This document shows positions 15,118 to 22,680 of a stretch of DNA of 25,486 nt, piece after piece. The DNA comes from Treponema sp. (GTDB taxonomy: Bacteria > Spirochaetota > Spirochaetia > Treponematales > Breznakiellaceae). Every line of letters begins with the position of its first letter. Position 1 is the stretch's first letter. The position numbers and the translations under genes are program-made. Location of the stretch: the NCBI GenBank assembly GCA_031258505.1, contig JAIRMT010000106.1:1-25486 (forward strand). The letters run 5' to 3'. Under the pieces are notes generated by a model that was given only the letters and a program-made list of their open reading frames with translations, was not told where the DNA came from and searched no databases.

Positions 15118-15393
15118 TTATTTAGCCTTCTTATCGGAGCCCGCGTGTCCCCGGAAAATCCGCGTGGGAGAGAACTCGCCGAGCTTGTGTCCCACAAGGT
15201 TTTCCGTAATATACACCGGAATCCAGCTCTTTCCATTATGAACAGAAATAGTTCCACCTACCATTTCAGGAATAATTGTCGAACACCGAGAATACGTTTT
15301 TATCATCCTCCGTTCCCCGCTCTTGCTCATGTCCAACACTTTCTTATAAAGACTCTTTTCTATAAAAGGACCTTTTTTAACAGACCTTGACAC
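15118..15393 (-). CDS. rpsS: 30S ribosomal protein S19
   Basis: 91 residues, MSRSVKKGPFIEKSLYKKV, with STIIPEMVGGTISVHNGK and GHKLGEFSPTRIFRGH. The start codon is GTG (15391-15393) with AGGAG eight bases upstream. S19 sits in the 30S head and touches S13. Confidence 0.97.
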   Translation of the reverse strand: MSRSVKKGPFIEKSLYKKVLDMSKSGERRMIKTYSRCSTIIPEMVGGTISVHNGKSWIPVYITENLVGHKLGEFSPTRIFRGHAGSDKKAK

Positions 15394-15402
15394 TATGCGC
15401 TC

Positions 15403-16233
15403 CTATTTCTTTTTACCGCGACTCACGATAAACCGCGATGAAGGCTTATGTTTACTGCGGGTTTTATACCCTTTGGCCGGCTGGCCCCACGGAGTAACAG
15501 GATGGATACCTTTGTTCTTACCCTCGCCTCCACCGTGTGGATGATCCACCGGATTCATCACCATACCACGCACCGTAGGCCGCACCCCCAACCAGCGTTT
15601 GCGTCCAGCCTTGCCCAGTTGGGTATTCATGTGGTCTTCGTTTCCCACAACACCAATACTAGCAAAACACTTCTTAAACACCATTCTCATCTCACCAGAA
15701 GGCAATTTCAAAGTAACATAATCCCCTTCCTTAGCGACAAGCAACGCACTCTCTCCAGCGGAACGAACCATCTGTCCACCTTTTCCCAAAGTCAGTTCAA
15801 CGTTATGAACCGCAAAACCCAGTGGAATCTGTTCCAGCGGCAAGGCGTTGCCCGTTTCAATAGGGGCCTCTGGCCCGCTCAACACTCGTGTGTTAACCGT
15901 CAGACCTTTTGGCGCGAGGATATAGCGCTTTTCGCCATCAACATAATTCACCAGCGCGATATTAGCGCTCCGATTAGGATCATATTCGATACTAGCGACT
16001 CTCCCAGGAATCCCAATCTTGTCCCGCCTGAAGTCTATGGCACGGTAGAGCCGTTTATGCCCGCCGCCCTTATGCCGGACGCTGATGCGACCATTATTGT
16101 CACGTCCCGCCCGTTCCTTTCGCCCGCTTGTCAAGCTTTTTTCAGGCCGCGTATTCTGTGTTAAATCTGAAAAATCCAGACTTATCAGTTGCCGCATACC
16201 CGCCGTGATCGGCTTATATGTTTTAATCCCCAT
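15403..16233 (-). CDS. rplB: 50S ribosomal protein L2
   Basis: 276 residues with the complete L2 architecture: N-terminal GIKTYKPITAGMRQ, the OB and SH3-like RNA-binding core, and the C-terminal NPVDHPHGGGEG motif whose histidine is important for peptidyl-transferase function. It starts 11 bases after the rplW stop. Confidence 0.98.
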   Translation of the reverse strand: MGIKTYKPITAGMRQLISLDFSDLTQNTRPEKSLTSGRKERAGRDNNGRISVRHKGGGHKRLYRAIDFRRDKIGIPGRVASIEYDPNRSANIALVNYVDGEKRYILAPKGLTVNTRVLSGPEAPIETGNALPLEQIPLGFAVHNVELTLGKGGQMVRSAGESALLVAKEGDYVTLKLPSGEMRMVFKKCFASIGVVGNEDHMNTQLGKAGRKRWLGVRPTVRGMVMNPVDHPHGGGEGKNKGIHPVTPWGQPAKGYKTRSKHKPSSRFIVSRGKKK

Positions 16234-16244
16234 ACAACGTTCCC

Positions 16245-16532
16245 TTATACACCTTCAAACAGGCCTATTTTTTCATTTTTCGGCAGACGAACTATCGCCT
16301 TTTTCCAAGTTGCGGTGTACCCTGACCGGTAGCGTTGACGCTTGGGCTTGCCGCCTACTACCATCACCGTACAAGAAATTGGATGCACCTTAAACAGTTT
16401 CCGCACCGCTTCCTTTATCTGTATCTTTGTTGCGGAAAGATCAACGCGGAACACATACTTCCCTTCCTCCCGCATAATATTCGCTTTTTCCGAAAGCACC
16501 GGTTCAATCAACACCTGTTCCAACGCTACCAT
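16245..16532 (-). CDS. rplW: 50S ribosomal protein L23
   Basis: 95 residues with EPVLSEKANIMREEGKYVFRV (in parts), ATKIQIKEAVRKLF and the extended loop KRQRYRSGYTATWKKAIV. L23 is the docking site for SRP and trigger factor at the tunnel exit. Its ATG directly abuts the rplD stop (TAAATG). Confidence 0.97.
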   Translation of the reverse strand: MVALEQVLIEPVLSEKANIMREEGKYVFRVDLSATKIQIKEAVRKLFKVHPISCTVMVVGGKPKRQRYRSGYTATWKKAIVRLPKNEKIGLFEGV

Positions 16533-17222
16533 TTACTCACCCTCACTCTTAGCGCCATAAAAAGTATTCAGACTTTTCACCGCTGTTTCGGTCAGAATAA
16601 CCCGCCGCCCGTAAAACAACTCATGCGCAGAAAGCCGATCATACCCCAGAAAACTGAGCCACGGGATGTTTGCGCCACTGCGCCGCACCAGCATTGATGT
16701 CGCTTTCAGCGCCACATTCTCGGCGTCATCCGGCGACTTCGACGGCTCATGGTCCTTAAATATAAGCACTGTGCGCTGCTGTTCGCCGAAATTCTTGAGT
16801 ATCTTCACCATATCCTTGGTTTTTCCCGAACCTACCGAAAAATCCTCAACGATCTTTATCATATCGTTCTGAGCTTTCAGACTCAGTATCGTTTTCAACG
16901 CCAACCGCTTTGCCTTTCTCGTCATCGAATAGGAAAAATCCCTCGGCTTGGGGCCGAATACGGTCCCGCCACCAACTAACACCGGCGATTTCTTGTCGCC
17001 GCGCCGCGCCCGACCTGTACCCTTCTGCTTATAGGGCTTGGCGTTAGACCCATGGATTTCTCCGCGGTCTTTAGTGCTTGCCGTCCCCAATCGCCGGTTG
17101 GCAAGCTCGTTATTTATCGCGTCCCAGATAACCGCCTCGTTTTGTGGAAGACCGAATACCGTATCATCCAGCTCGATATCACGAAGCTCTTTACCATCAA
17201 TGGAATATACTTTCTGCTTCAT
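16533..17222 (-). CDS. rplD: 50S ribosomal protein L4
   Basis: 229 residues from ATG 17222 (MKQKVYSIDGKE). A TTG at 17234 would overlap the rplC stop region and is less likely. The central loop KPYKQKGTGRARRGDKKSP with GGGTVFGPKPRDFSY is diagnostic. The protein is somewhat longer than E. coli L4 (201 residues). In enterobacteria L4 represses the S10 operon; the hairpin upstream of rpsJ is where such control could act, but this is inference. Confidence 0.96.
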   Translation of the reverse strand: MKQKVYSIDGKELRDIELDDTVFGLPQNEAVIWDAINNELANRRLGTASTKDRGEIHGSNAKPYKQKGTGRARRGDKKSPVLVGGGTVFGPKPRDFSYSMTRKAKRLALKTILSLKAQNDMIKIVEDFSVGSGKTKDMVKILKNFGEQQRTVLIFKDHEPSKSPDDAENVALKATSMLVRRSGANIPWLSFLGYDRLSAHELFYGRRVILTETAVKSLNTFYGAKSEGE

Positions 17223-17234
17223 CACATTCCCCAA

Positions 17235-17858
17235 TTACGACTTCTTAACCGCAGCTCTGACAACCACAAGCCCTTTGTTTATGCCCGGAACAGCCCCATG
17301 AACCATGAGAAGCTGTTTCTCCTTATCAACCTGAACAACCCTGAGACTCAAAACCGTTACCCGTTCATGCCCCATACGTCCAGGCAGTTTCACGTTTTTG
17401 AACGTGCGTCCCGGATAGGTTGACTGTCCCGTAGAACCGGGTTCGCGGTGGAATTTAGAACCGTGAGTACGGCGGCCACCGGCAAAACCCCAGCGCTTCA
17501 TAACACCCTGAAACCCCTTGCCTTTGGAAACGCCAATCACGTCAACATAACGAATCTTATCAAACACTTCCACGCCCAGAGAATCACCAATTGCAACTTC
17601 TTTTTCAAAATCACGAAATTCTTTCAGATACTTCTTCGGCGCGATATTCTGTGGAAATTGCCCCGCGTAAGGTTTTGTAAGAAGATTTTTTTTCTTGTCA
17701 TCAACGCCAAGAACCACAGCAGCATAACCATCTTTTTCTTCGTTCTTCTGAGCAATCACCACATTTGGATCAATCCGCAACACCGTTGCCGGCAACATAT
17801 TGCCCACTTCATCAAAAACCTGCGTCATACCAATTTTTTTAGCCATCAGCCCCAACAT
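17235..17858 (-). CDS. rplC: 50S ribosomal protein L3
   Basis: 207 residues: MAKKIGMTQVFDEVG, VSKGKGFQGVMKRWGFAGG and GSTGQSTYPGRTFKNVKLPGRMG in order, the tryptophan-finger region near the peptidyl-transferase centre. ATG 17858 (MLGLMAKK) has GGAG at five bases and is preferred over ATG 17846. Confidence 0.97.
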   Translation of the reverse strand: MLGLMAKKIGMTQVFDEVGNMLPATVLRIDPNVVIAQKNEEKDGYAAVVLGVDDKKKNLLTKPYAGQFPQNIAPKKYLKEFRDFEKEVAIGDSLGVEVFDKIRYVDVIGVSKGKGFQGVMKRWGFAGGRRTHGSKFHREPGSTGQSTYPGRTFKNVKLPGRMGHERVTVLSLRVVQVDKEKQLLMVHGAVPGINKGLVVVRAAVKKS

Positions 17859-17877
17859 ATTTTCTCCAAACCACCCA

Positions 17878-18186
17878 TCACTGTTTTATCTCAACGTCAA
17901 CGCCAGCGGGAAGCTCCAGCTTCATAAGCGAATCCATCACTTCAGGCGAGGGATTAATGATGTCAATCAAACGTTTATGAGTCCGCATCTCAAACTGCTC
18001 ACGCGCCTTTTTGTTTACATGAGGTGAACGAAGCACCGTTATCTTGTTGATACGGGTCGGAAGCGGAATCGGACCAGTTACCTTCGCTCCTGCCTTCTGC
18101 ACCGTCTGTACAATAGATTTGGCGCTCTGATCAATTAACTCAACATCGAAACCGCGTAATCTTACGCGAATTCGTTCCTTAGCCAT
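17878..18186 (-). CDS. rpsJ: 30S ribosomal protein S10
   Basis: 102 residues, MAKERIRVRLRGFDVELIDQSA, with VTGPIPLPTRINKITVLRSPHVNKKAREQFEMRTHKR (in parts), the head-binding loop. GGAGG lies four bases before ATG 18186 and directly abuts the T-run of an upstream hairpin. First ribosomal-protein gene of the S10 block and, in other bacteria, the NusE antitermination partner. Confidence 0.98.
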   Translation of the reverse strand: MAKERIRVRLRGFDVELIDQSAKSIVQTVQKAGAKVTGPIPLPTRINKITVLRSPHVNKKAREQFEMRTHKRLIDIINPSPEVMDSLMKLELPAGVDVEIKQ

Positions 18187-18195
18187 TATTCCTCC

Positions 18196-18230
18196 AAAAA
18201 GGCGTACACCGGCAAACCAGCATACGCCTT
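18196..18230 (-). terminator. Terminator/attenuator hairpin between tuf and rpsJ
   Basis: On the minus strand AAGGCGTATGCTGG pairs with CCGGTGTACGCCTT over 14 bp (three G-U pairs) around a TTTG loop, and the run TTTTT ends the structure. The rpsJ ribosome-binding site GGAGG follows immediately. It lies 14 bases after the tuf stop. No promoter fits in the remaining bases, so the S10 genes appear to be reached only by read-through of this element. Confidence 0.75.
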
Positions 18231-18243
18231 CCCCCTTAGCGTT

Positions 18244-19443
18244 TTATTGTATAATCTCCACGACCTGCCCGGACGCAACTGTTTTGCCACCCTCACGAAT
18301 AGCAAAGCGCAACGTCTTCTCCATAGCAATCGGGTGAATAAGCTCGCCGATGATCTCGGTATTATCCCCCGGCATGATCATCTCCTTCCCTTCCGGCAGC
18401 GTTACCGTTCCCGTAATATCAGTCGTGCGGAAATAGAACTGAGGTCGATAACCGGTGAAGAACGGGCTGTGGCGTCCACCTTCTTCCTTAGAAAGGCAGT
18501 AAATCTGCCCCTTGAACTTGCTGTGCGGGGTAATTGAGCCCGGCTTGGCAAGCACCTGTCCACGTTCAACTTCTTTCTTATCGATACCACGCAAAAGCGC
18601 GCCGATGTTATCGCCAGCCTGCCCTTCTTCCAGCAGCTTGTTAAACATCTCGATGCCAGTAACCGTAGTTTTCTTGGTCGGTTTAATACCAACGATTTCC
18701 ACTTCCTCATTCAGCTTGACCACGCCGCGCTCAATTTTGCCCGTTACCACTGTGCCACGACCGGATATCGTAAACACGTCCTCAATCGGCATAAGGAATG
18801 GCTTGTCAGCATCTCGTACCGGATCCGGGAAATAAGAGTCCATCGCATCAAGCAGTTCCTGAATACACTTGGAATTCTCAGTCTCCTTCCCCTCATTCAG
18901 CTCTTCCATAGCCTTAAACGCAGAACCCTTGATAATAGGAATCTCGTCGCCAGGAAAGCCATTAGCTGTGAGCACATCTTTGATTTCTTCCTCGACAAGC
19001 TCAATGAGTTCTGGATCATCAACAAGATCGGTCTTGTTGAGGAACACGATGATATTCGGAACCCCCACCTGACGGGCGAGAATGATATGCTCCCGCGTCT
19101 GAGGCATAACCGAGTCCGGCGCGGAAACAACCAACACCGCGCCATCCATCTGAGCCGCACCGGTAATCATGTTCTTGATGTAGTCAGCGTGCCCGGGGCA
19201 GTCTATATGGGCATAGTGCCGCTTCTCAGACTGATACTCAAGGTGCCGCGTGTTAATGGTAATACCACGCGCTTTTTCTTCCGGCGCGTTATCAATGTCA
19301 TCAAACTTCATCACCTTATCGCCGTACTTTTTGCCACAATACATAGTAATCGCGGCAGAAAGCGTCGTCTTGCCGTGGTCCACATGGCCGATGGTTCCCA
19401 CATTCATGTGGATTTTACTTCGATTAAATTTATCCTTCGCCAT
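18244..19443 (-). CDS. tuf: Elongation factor Tu
   Basis: 399 residues from ATG 19443 (MAKDKFNRSKIHMNVG), preceded by AAGGAGGAGAG; a longer in-frame opening to 19467 is not needed. GTPase motifs: GHVDHGKT (19-26), RGIT (59-62), DCPGH (81-85) and NKTD (136-139), where most EF-Tu have NKCD. Domains 2 and 3 are complete (GRGTVVTGKIERG ... VAIREGGKTVASGQV-like end). It delivers aminoacyl-tRNA to the ribosome. It has its own promoter and stands upstream of the S10 operon; no fusA gene precedes it. Confidence 0.98.
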   Translation of the reverse strand: MAKDKFNRSKIHMNVGTIGHVDHGKTTLSAAITMYCGKKYGDKVMKFDDIDNAPEEKARGITINTRHLEYQSEKRHYAHIDCPGHADYIKNMITGAAQMDGAVLVVSAPDSVMPQTREHIILARQVGVPNIIVFLNKTDLVDDPELIELVEEEIKDVLTANGFPGDEIPIIKGSAFKAMEELNEGKETENSKCIQELLDAMDSYFPDPVRDADKPFLMPIEDVFTISGRGTVVTGKIERGVVKLNEEVEIVGIKPTKKTTVTGIEMFNKLLEEGQAGDNIGALLRGIDKKEVERGQVLAKPGSITPHSKFKGQIYCLSKEEGGRHSPFFTGYRPQFYFRTTDITGTVTLPEGKEMIMPGDNTEIIGELIHPIAMEKTLRFAIREGGKTVASGQVVEIIQ

Positions 19444-19475
19444 TCTCTCCTCCTTAACATTTACCAAGTTTCAAG

Positions 19476-19504
19476 AGTATACACAAACGCTTACAGAAGC
19501 GCAA
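19476..19504 (-). promoter_or_regulatory. Promoter of tuf and the S10-spc-alpha superoperon
   Basis: Minus strand TTGCGC (19499-19504), 17-base spacer, TATACT (19476-19481), about 32 bases upstream of the tuf start. It matches the sigma70 consensus at four of six -35 positions and five of six -10 positions. Confidence 0.65.
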
Positions 19505-19515
19505 GACACTCCCTC

Positions 19516-19537
19516 TAAAATAAACCGCTTCTCGCGG
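19516..19537 (-). terminator. Possible terminator of the rpsL-rpsG transcript
   Basis: Minus strand CCGC-GAGAA-GCGG (arms 19525-19528 and 19534-19537) followed by TTTATTTT. The stem is only 4 bp but G/C-rich and the T-rich tail is in the right place, 11 bases upstream of the tuf -35. Moderate to weak. Confidence 0.4.
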
Positions 19538-19750
19538 ATTTTATATAACACTATAAAAGAAATAGTAAAAACGAGCAGAAAAAATGAAGATAACCTTATC
19601 TCTATTTATCTCGCTCCACCTATCTCATCTCTATCAAATTTCCCAAAAGGTATTTCACCATTTCGTAAATTTTACAATGATCGGTTTGGATAACCGAGAC
19701 CTCCACGCCAGAGCATATCCTGAATTCTCAGGCGCGTCAATCCTTAACAA

Positions 19751-20221
19751 TTACCAACGATAATGTGCAAATGCCTTGTTTGCCTCCGCCATCTTATGGG
19801 TGTCTTCTTTCTTCTTGAACGCGGTACCCATATTGTTATAAGCGTCAAGAAGTTCCGCCGCAAGGCGGTCTCCCATACCATGACCAGAACGTGCACGTGC
19901 AGCTTTAATAATCCACCGCATACCCAGGGCTTCACGCCGCGATTCCCGAATTCCCATTGGTACCTGATATGTCGCGCCGCCAACCCTTCGGGATTTCACC
20001 TCGATCATCGGTTTCACATTATCTATGGCTTTCAAAAAAACTTCAAGCGGTTCTTTCTCAACTTTTGTACGAAGCACACCCAGCGCGTCATGTACAATCC
20101 TAAGCCCTACCGAGCGTTTGCCATCCCACATCATACGATTCACGAATTTGGAGACCACAACGCTGTTGTATTTAGAATCCGGAACAATGCCCCGATCCAC
20201 AGTCTTCTTCTTTCTTCCCAT
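19751..20221 (-). CDS. rpsG: 30S ribosomal protein S7
   Basis: 156 residues, MGRKKKTVDRGIVPDSKYNS, with VKPMIEVKSRRVGGATYQVP, RWIIKAARARSGHGMGDRLAAEL and the ending NKAFAHYRW. All are conserved S7 blocks; it nucleates assembly of the 30S head and lines the E site. It follows rpsL by 11 bases. Confidence 0.98.
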   Translation of the reverse strand: MGRKKKTVDRGIVPDSKYNSVVVSKFVNRMMWDGKRSVGLRIVHDALGVLRTKVEKEPLEVFLKAIDNVKPMIEVKSRRVGGATYQVPMGIRESRREALGMRWIIKAARARSGHGMGDRLAAELLDAYNNMGTAFKKKEDTHKMAEANKAFAHYRW

Positions 20222-20232
20222 ACTATTCTCCC

Positions 20233-20607
20233 CTACGCCTTTGGCCGTTTGACGCCGTACTTTGACCGGCCACGCTTTCGGCTTTCCACGCCCAGGGTAT
20301 CCTTCGCACCTCGAATGATGTGATAACGCACACCGGGAAGATCTTTTACACGGCCACCACGAACCAGAACCACCGAATGTTCCTGCAAGTTATGTCCGAT
20401 ACCCGGAATATACGCCGTAACTTCCGCTCCATGAGAAAGACGCACACGAGCGATCTTCCGTAACGCCGAGTTCGGCTTCTTAGGCGTCATCGTCATCACG
20501 CGGGTACAAGTTCCACGCTTCTGAGGACAGGATTGAAGAGCCGGAGACTTCGTTTTGGCCGTAATCTGTTGCCGTCCAAAACGAACCAATTGATTGATAG
20601 TAGGCAT
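20233..20607 (-). CDS. rpsL: 30S ribosomal protein S12
   Basis: 124 residues starting MPTINQLVRFGRQ. The decoding loops TPKKPNSALRK and GGRVKDLPGVRYH keep the lysines found in wild-type, streptomycin-sensitive ribosomes. GGGAG lies upstream of ATG 20607. First gene of a short rpsL-rpsG unit downstream of proC. Confidence 0.98.
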   Translation of the reverse strand: MPTINQLVRFGRQQITAKTKSPALQSCPQKRGTCTRVMTMTPKKPNSALRKIARVRLSHGAEVTAYIPGIGHNLQEHSVVLVRGGRVKDLPGVRYHIIRGAKDTLGVESRKRGRSKYGVKRPKA

Positions 20608-20663
20608 GAACCAAAAACTCCCTTTTGCAAATGCTTGCTCACCATAAGGCTACAAGTAATAAT

Positions 20664-20692
20664 ACCTTATCTGAAAGATAAAAAAAGGTCAA
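20664..20692 (-). promoter_or_regulatory. Candidate promoter for rpsL-rpsG
   Basis: Minus strand TTGACC (20687-20692) with TAAGGT (20664-20669) 17 bases downstream, about 56 bases before rpsL. The -35 is good and the -10 is poor; a better TATTAT (20659-20664) is 22 bases away. A/T tracts lie directly upstream of the -35, like an UP element. Confidence 0.45.
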
Positions 20693-20695
20693 TAG

Positions 20696-20739
20696 GGTTA
20701 TAAAAAATTTCTTGTTTTTTTACACGAATTTTTTTAACC
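20696..20739. repeat. A/T-rich inverted repeat at the proC end
   Basis: GGTTATAAAAAATT (20696-20709) and AATTTTTTTAACC (20727-20739) are inverted copies with a single-base bulge and a 17-base loop. The right arm contains the proC stop codon and the left arm is next to the rpsL -35. It could serve as the proC terminator and also as an A/T-rich upstream promoter element for rpsL. Confidence 0.5.
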
Positions 20740-21549
20740 TAGTTCCTTTGCCCGCCGGAATGTCGCCTCCACCGCGTTCATCACGATGCCGCGAAACGCG
20801 CCACTCTCCAGCGCCGCGATACCAGCTATGGTAGCGCCTGCCGGCGAGCTTACCATATCCTTGAGTTCTCCAGGATGCTTCCCTGTTTCCAGCATCATCG
20901 CAGCGGAACCCGCAACCATTTTGCCAGCATAGCACAAAGCCATGTCCCGCGGCAAGCCCGCCCAAACAGCGCCATCGGCAAGCGCCTCAATGAACATACA
21001 GACAAAGGCCGGACCTGAGCCAGAAAGCGCAGTTACCGCGTCAAGATAGCCTTCGCTAAGGCGATCCACCATGCCCGCGCCAGCCAGTATGGTTTCCAAT
21101 TCGGAGAGCGTTTCTTCAGCGACGTTTTCCGCCGCAAGCGCGATCACCCCCTGGCCGATGAGCGCGGGCGTGTTGGGCATGATCCGCACGATGGCCAGAT
21201 CAGCATCAAACAGCGCGGCGCGTAGTTTCCTAATAGACCAGCCTGCAGCCATTGAAACAAGCGTTACCGGCAAACGCGCTATCAGACGCTGTTCCACAAG
21301 CGGCGCAAGCTCCGCTAGTACGTTTGCCATAACCTGCGGCTTCACGGCCAAAAAGACAAAGTCCGCGCCTGCCACTGCCTCACTGTTTGATGCGTACACT
21401 TTCGCGCCAAGTTGCTTCGCCGCTATCTCGGCCTTGTCGCGCTCCACATCACTGAACCCGATGTTCGCGCCACCTACCACCTTCGCGGCAGCCCTCATCA
21501 GCGCCACACCCATATTTCCACTACCTATGCAGGCTATCGTTTTTTGCAT
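20734..21549 (-). CDS. proC: Pyrroline-5-carboxylate reductase
   Basis: 271 residues. The N-terminal Rossmann motif GSGNMG (9-14) binds NAD(P)H. FLAVKPQV, RIMPNTPALIGQG and the C-terminal dimerisation block TALSGSGPAFV ... SSPAGATIAGIAALE are characteristic. It catalyses the last step of proline synthesis, reducing 1-pyrroline-5-carboxylate to proline in the cytoplasm. Here the usual SPGGTT-type segment reads SPAGAT. ATG 21549 has only a weak ribosome-binding site. A single gene, divergent from fabD, ending just before the rpsL promoter. Confidence 0.95.
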   Translation of the reverse strand: MQKTIACIGSGNMGVALMRAAAKVVGGANIGFSDVERDKAEIAAKQLGAKVYASNSEAVAGADFVFLAVKPQVMANVLAELAPLVEQRLIARLPVTLVSMAAGWSIRKLRAALFDADLAIVRIMPNTPALIGQGVIALAAENVAEETLSELETILAGAGMVDRLSEGYLDAVTALSGSGPAFVCMFIEALADGAVWAGLPRDMALCYAGKMVAGSAAMMLETGKHPGELKDMVSSPAGATIAGIAALESGAFRGIVMNAVEATFRRAKELG

Positions 21550-21568
21550 GGCTACAAGTTTCTTCTAT

Positions 21569-21574
21569 ATTATA
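21569..21574 (-). promoter_or_regulatory. Possible -10 element for proC
   Basis: Minus strand TATAAT lies 19 bases before the proC start. A TTGACA is present but only 6 bases upstream, too close to serve as its -35; at the normal spacing there is only TTTTTA. The promoter is therefore uncertain. Confidence 0.35.
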
Positions 21575-21630
21575 CAGCAATGTCAACAAGCTAAAAAGCG
21601 TTGGATGTACCAAAGCCTGTCTTTGTGTCC

Positions 21631-21658
21631 TTGACTTTTCTCTTCAACCTGCTATCAT
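21631..21658 (+). promoter_or_regulatory. Promoter of the fabDGF operon
   Basis: TTGACT (21631-21636), 16-base spacer, TATCAT (21653-21658); each box differs from consensus at one position. The predicted transcript start is around 21665, at the left edge of a 25-bp dyad and about 50 bases before the fabD ATG. Confidence 0.65.
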
Positions 21659-21667
21659 TGATCTATT

Positions 21668-21692
21668 ATGACAAATTATCGTATTTTGTCAT
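21668..21692. promoter_or_regulatory. Operator-like dyad upstream of fabD
   Basis: ATGACAAA (21668-21675) and TTTGTCAT (21685-21692) are perfect 8-base inverted arms around a 9-base centre. The dyad covers about +3 to +28 of the predicted fab transcript, a classical repressor position. It does not resemble the FapR, FabT or FabR sites I know. It could instead form an RNA hairpin in the leader. Confidence 0.55.
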
Positions 21693-21714
21693 GGGAAAGC
21701 AATAAGGTAGACTT

Positions 21715-22665
21715 ATGACGTATCAACACATTGTTTTTTTGTTCCCAGGACAGGGGGCGCAGTATCAGGGCATGGGCATTGACCTGCTGGCAGCATCGCC
21801 AGCGGTAAGGGCGCTATTCGAGCTGGCATCGGACATTAGTGGCAGAGATATGCGGACTCTGCTGGCTGAGGCTGATGAGGCGACGCTGAAACGTACTGAT
21901 GTTTCCCAGCCCGCGATTACCCTGATGAACCTTGCCGCAGCCGCAGTGCTTGCCGAACGCGGCGTAACACCAGCGGCTACTGCCGGCTTCAGTCTTGGCG
22001 AATATGCCGCGCTGGCGACTGCGGGCGTGATCAGCGCTGAAGACTGCTTCCGGCTGGTGAAGACGCGGGGGGAAACCATGCAGGCAGTGTCAGACACGCT
22101 CATGTTTGGGCAGAACCCACCCGGCATGGCGGCAGTGATTGGACTTGCACCGGAACGGGTCGAGGCGCTAATCGCCGAATGGCAGATAAAAGACCTGTTT
22201 ACTGCCAATATCAATTCTCCGAAGCAGGTGGTGGTTTCAGGCACGGCAGACGCCCTGGCGCTTGCTGAATCGCGCTTCAAGGAAGCTGGTGTGCGGCGGG
22301 TCTTACGGCTGGCCGTTGCCGGGCCGTTTCATTCACCGCTCATGGCGCGTGCGGCGGAACAGTTCCAGCCCTCTCTCGAAGTGGTCGTATTTAACGATCC
22401 TTCGCTCCCGCTCTACTCCAATGTCTCTGGTACACGGGTCAGTAGCGGAGCGGAGGCAAAGGCGCTGGCGTTACAACAGATAAGCCAGCCAGTGCGCTGG
22501 ACTGACGAGGAAGCCGCCATTGGCGCGGCGAGTGTCGATGCGGCAGTGGAAGTTGGTCCGGGTAAAGTTCTCCAAGGCTTGTGGCGGGATGCAGGTGTCA
22601 ACGTACCATGCTTTGGGGCAGGAACACTCGCTGACATTGATAAGTTTCAAAGTGAACATTTTTAA
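21715..22665 (+). CDS. fabD: Malonyl-CoA:ACP transacylase
   Basis: 316 residues. FPGQGAQYQGMG (10-21) is the oxyanion-side motif, S93 in GFSLG is the nucleophile (most family members have GHSLG), R118 in TRGE binds the malonyl carboxylate and H206 in GPFHSPLM is the catalytic histidine. It transfers malonyl from CoA to ACP for fatty-acid elongation. About residues 126-136 form a short extra loop before GMAAVIGL. AAGG lies at good distance from ATG 21715. First gene of fabD-fabG-fabF, with 15 bases to fabG. Confidence 0.96.
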   Translation: MTYQHIVFLFPGQGAQYQGMGIDLLAASPAVRALFELASDISGRDMRTLLAEADEATLKRTDVSQPAITLMNLAAAAVLAERGVTPAATAGFSLGEYAALATAGVISAEDCFRLVKTRGETMQAVSDTLMFGQNPPGMAAVIGLAPERVEALIAEWQIKDLFTANINSPKQVVVSGTADALALAESRFKEAGVRRVLRLAVAGPFHSPLMARAAEQFQPSLEVVVFNDPSLPLYSNVSGTRVSSGAEAKALALQQISQPVRWTDEEAAIGAASVDAAVEVGPGKVLQGLWRDAGVNVPCFGAGTLADIDKFQSEHF

Positions 22666-22680
22666 TACTGGGAGGAAAAA

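Larger units (their letters stand above)
19444..19750 (-). other. 307-bp gap between rpsG and tuf
   Basis: A gene-free, A/T-rich region where fusA would be in a classical str operon. Reading on the minus strand it holds a short dyad CCTGA-GAAT-TCAGG just after rpsG (19719-19732), a 6-bp dyad TCGGTT/AACCGA (19681-19697), pyrimidine-rich ATCTC repeats on the plus strand (about 19590-19640), a terminator-like hairpin (19516-19537) and the tuf promoter (19476-19504). The tuf leader would be about 25-30 bases. Confidence 0.7.

Noticed and set aside
15448..16164. 238-codon plus-strand ORF
   Set aside because: Antisense shadow of rplB; composition reflects the complementary strand of a conserved gene.
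20659..20664. TATTAT as the rpsL -10 with TTGACC
   Set aside because: The spacer would be 22 bases, outside the normal range; TAAGGT at 17 bases was listed instead with low confidence.
21575..21600. TTGACA-TATAAT pair as the proC promoter
   Set aside because: The spacing on the minus strand is only 6 bases, too short for sigma70; only the TATAAT was kept as a tentative -10.
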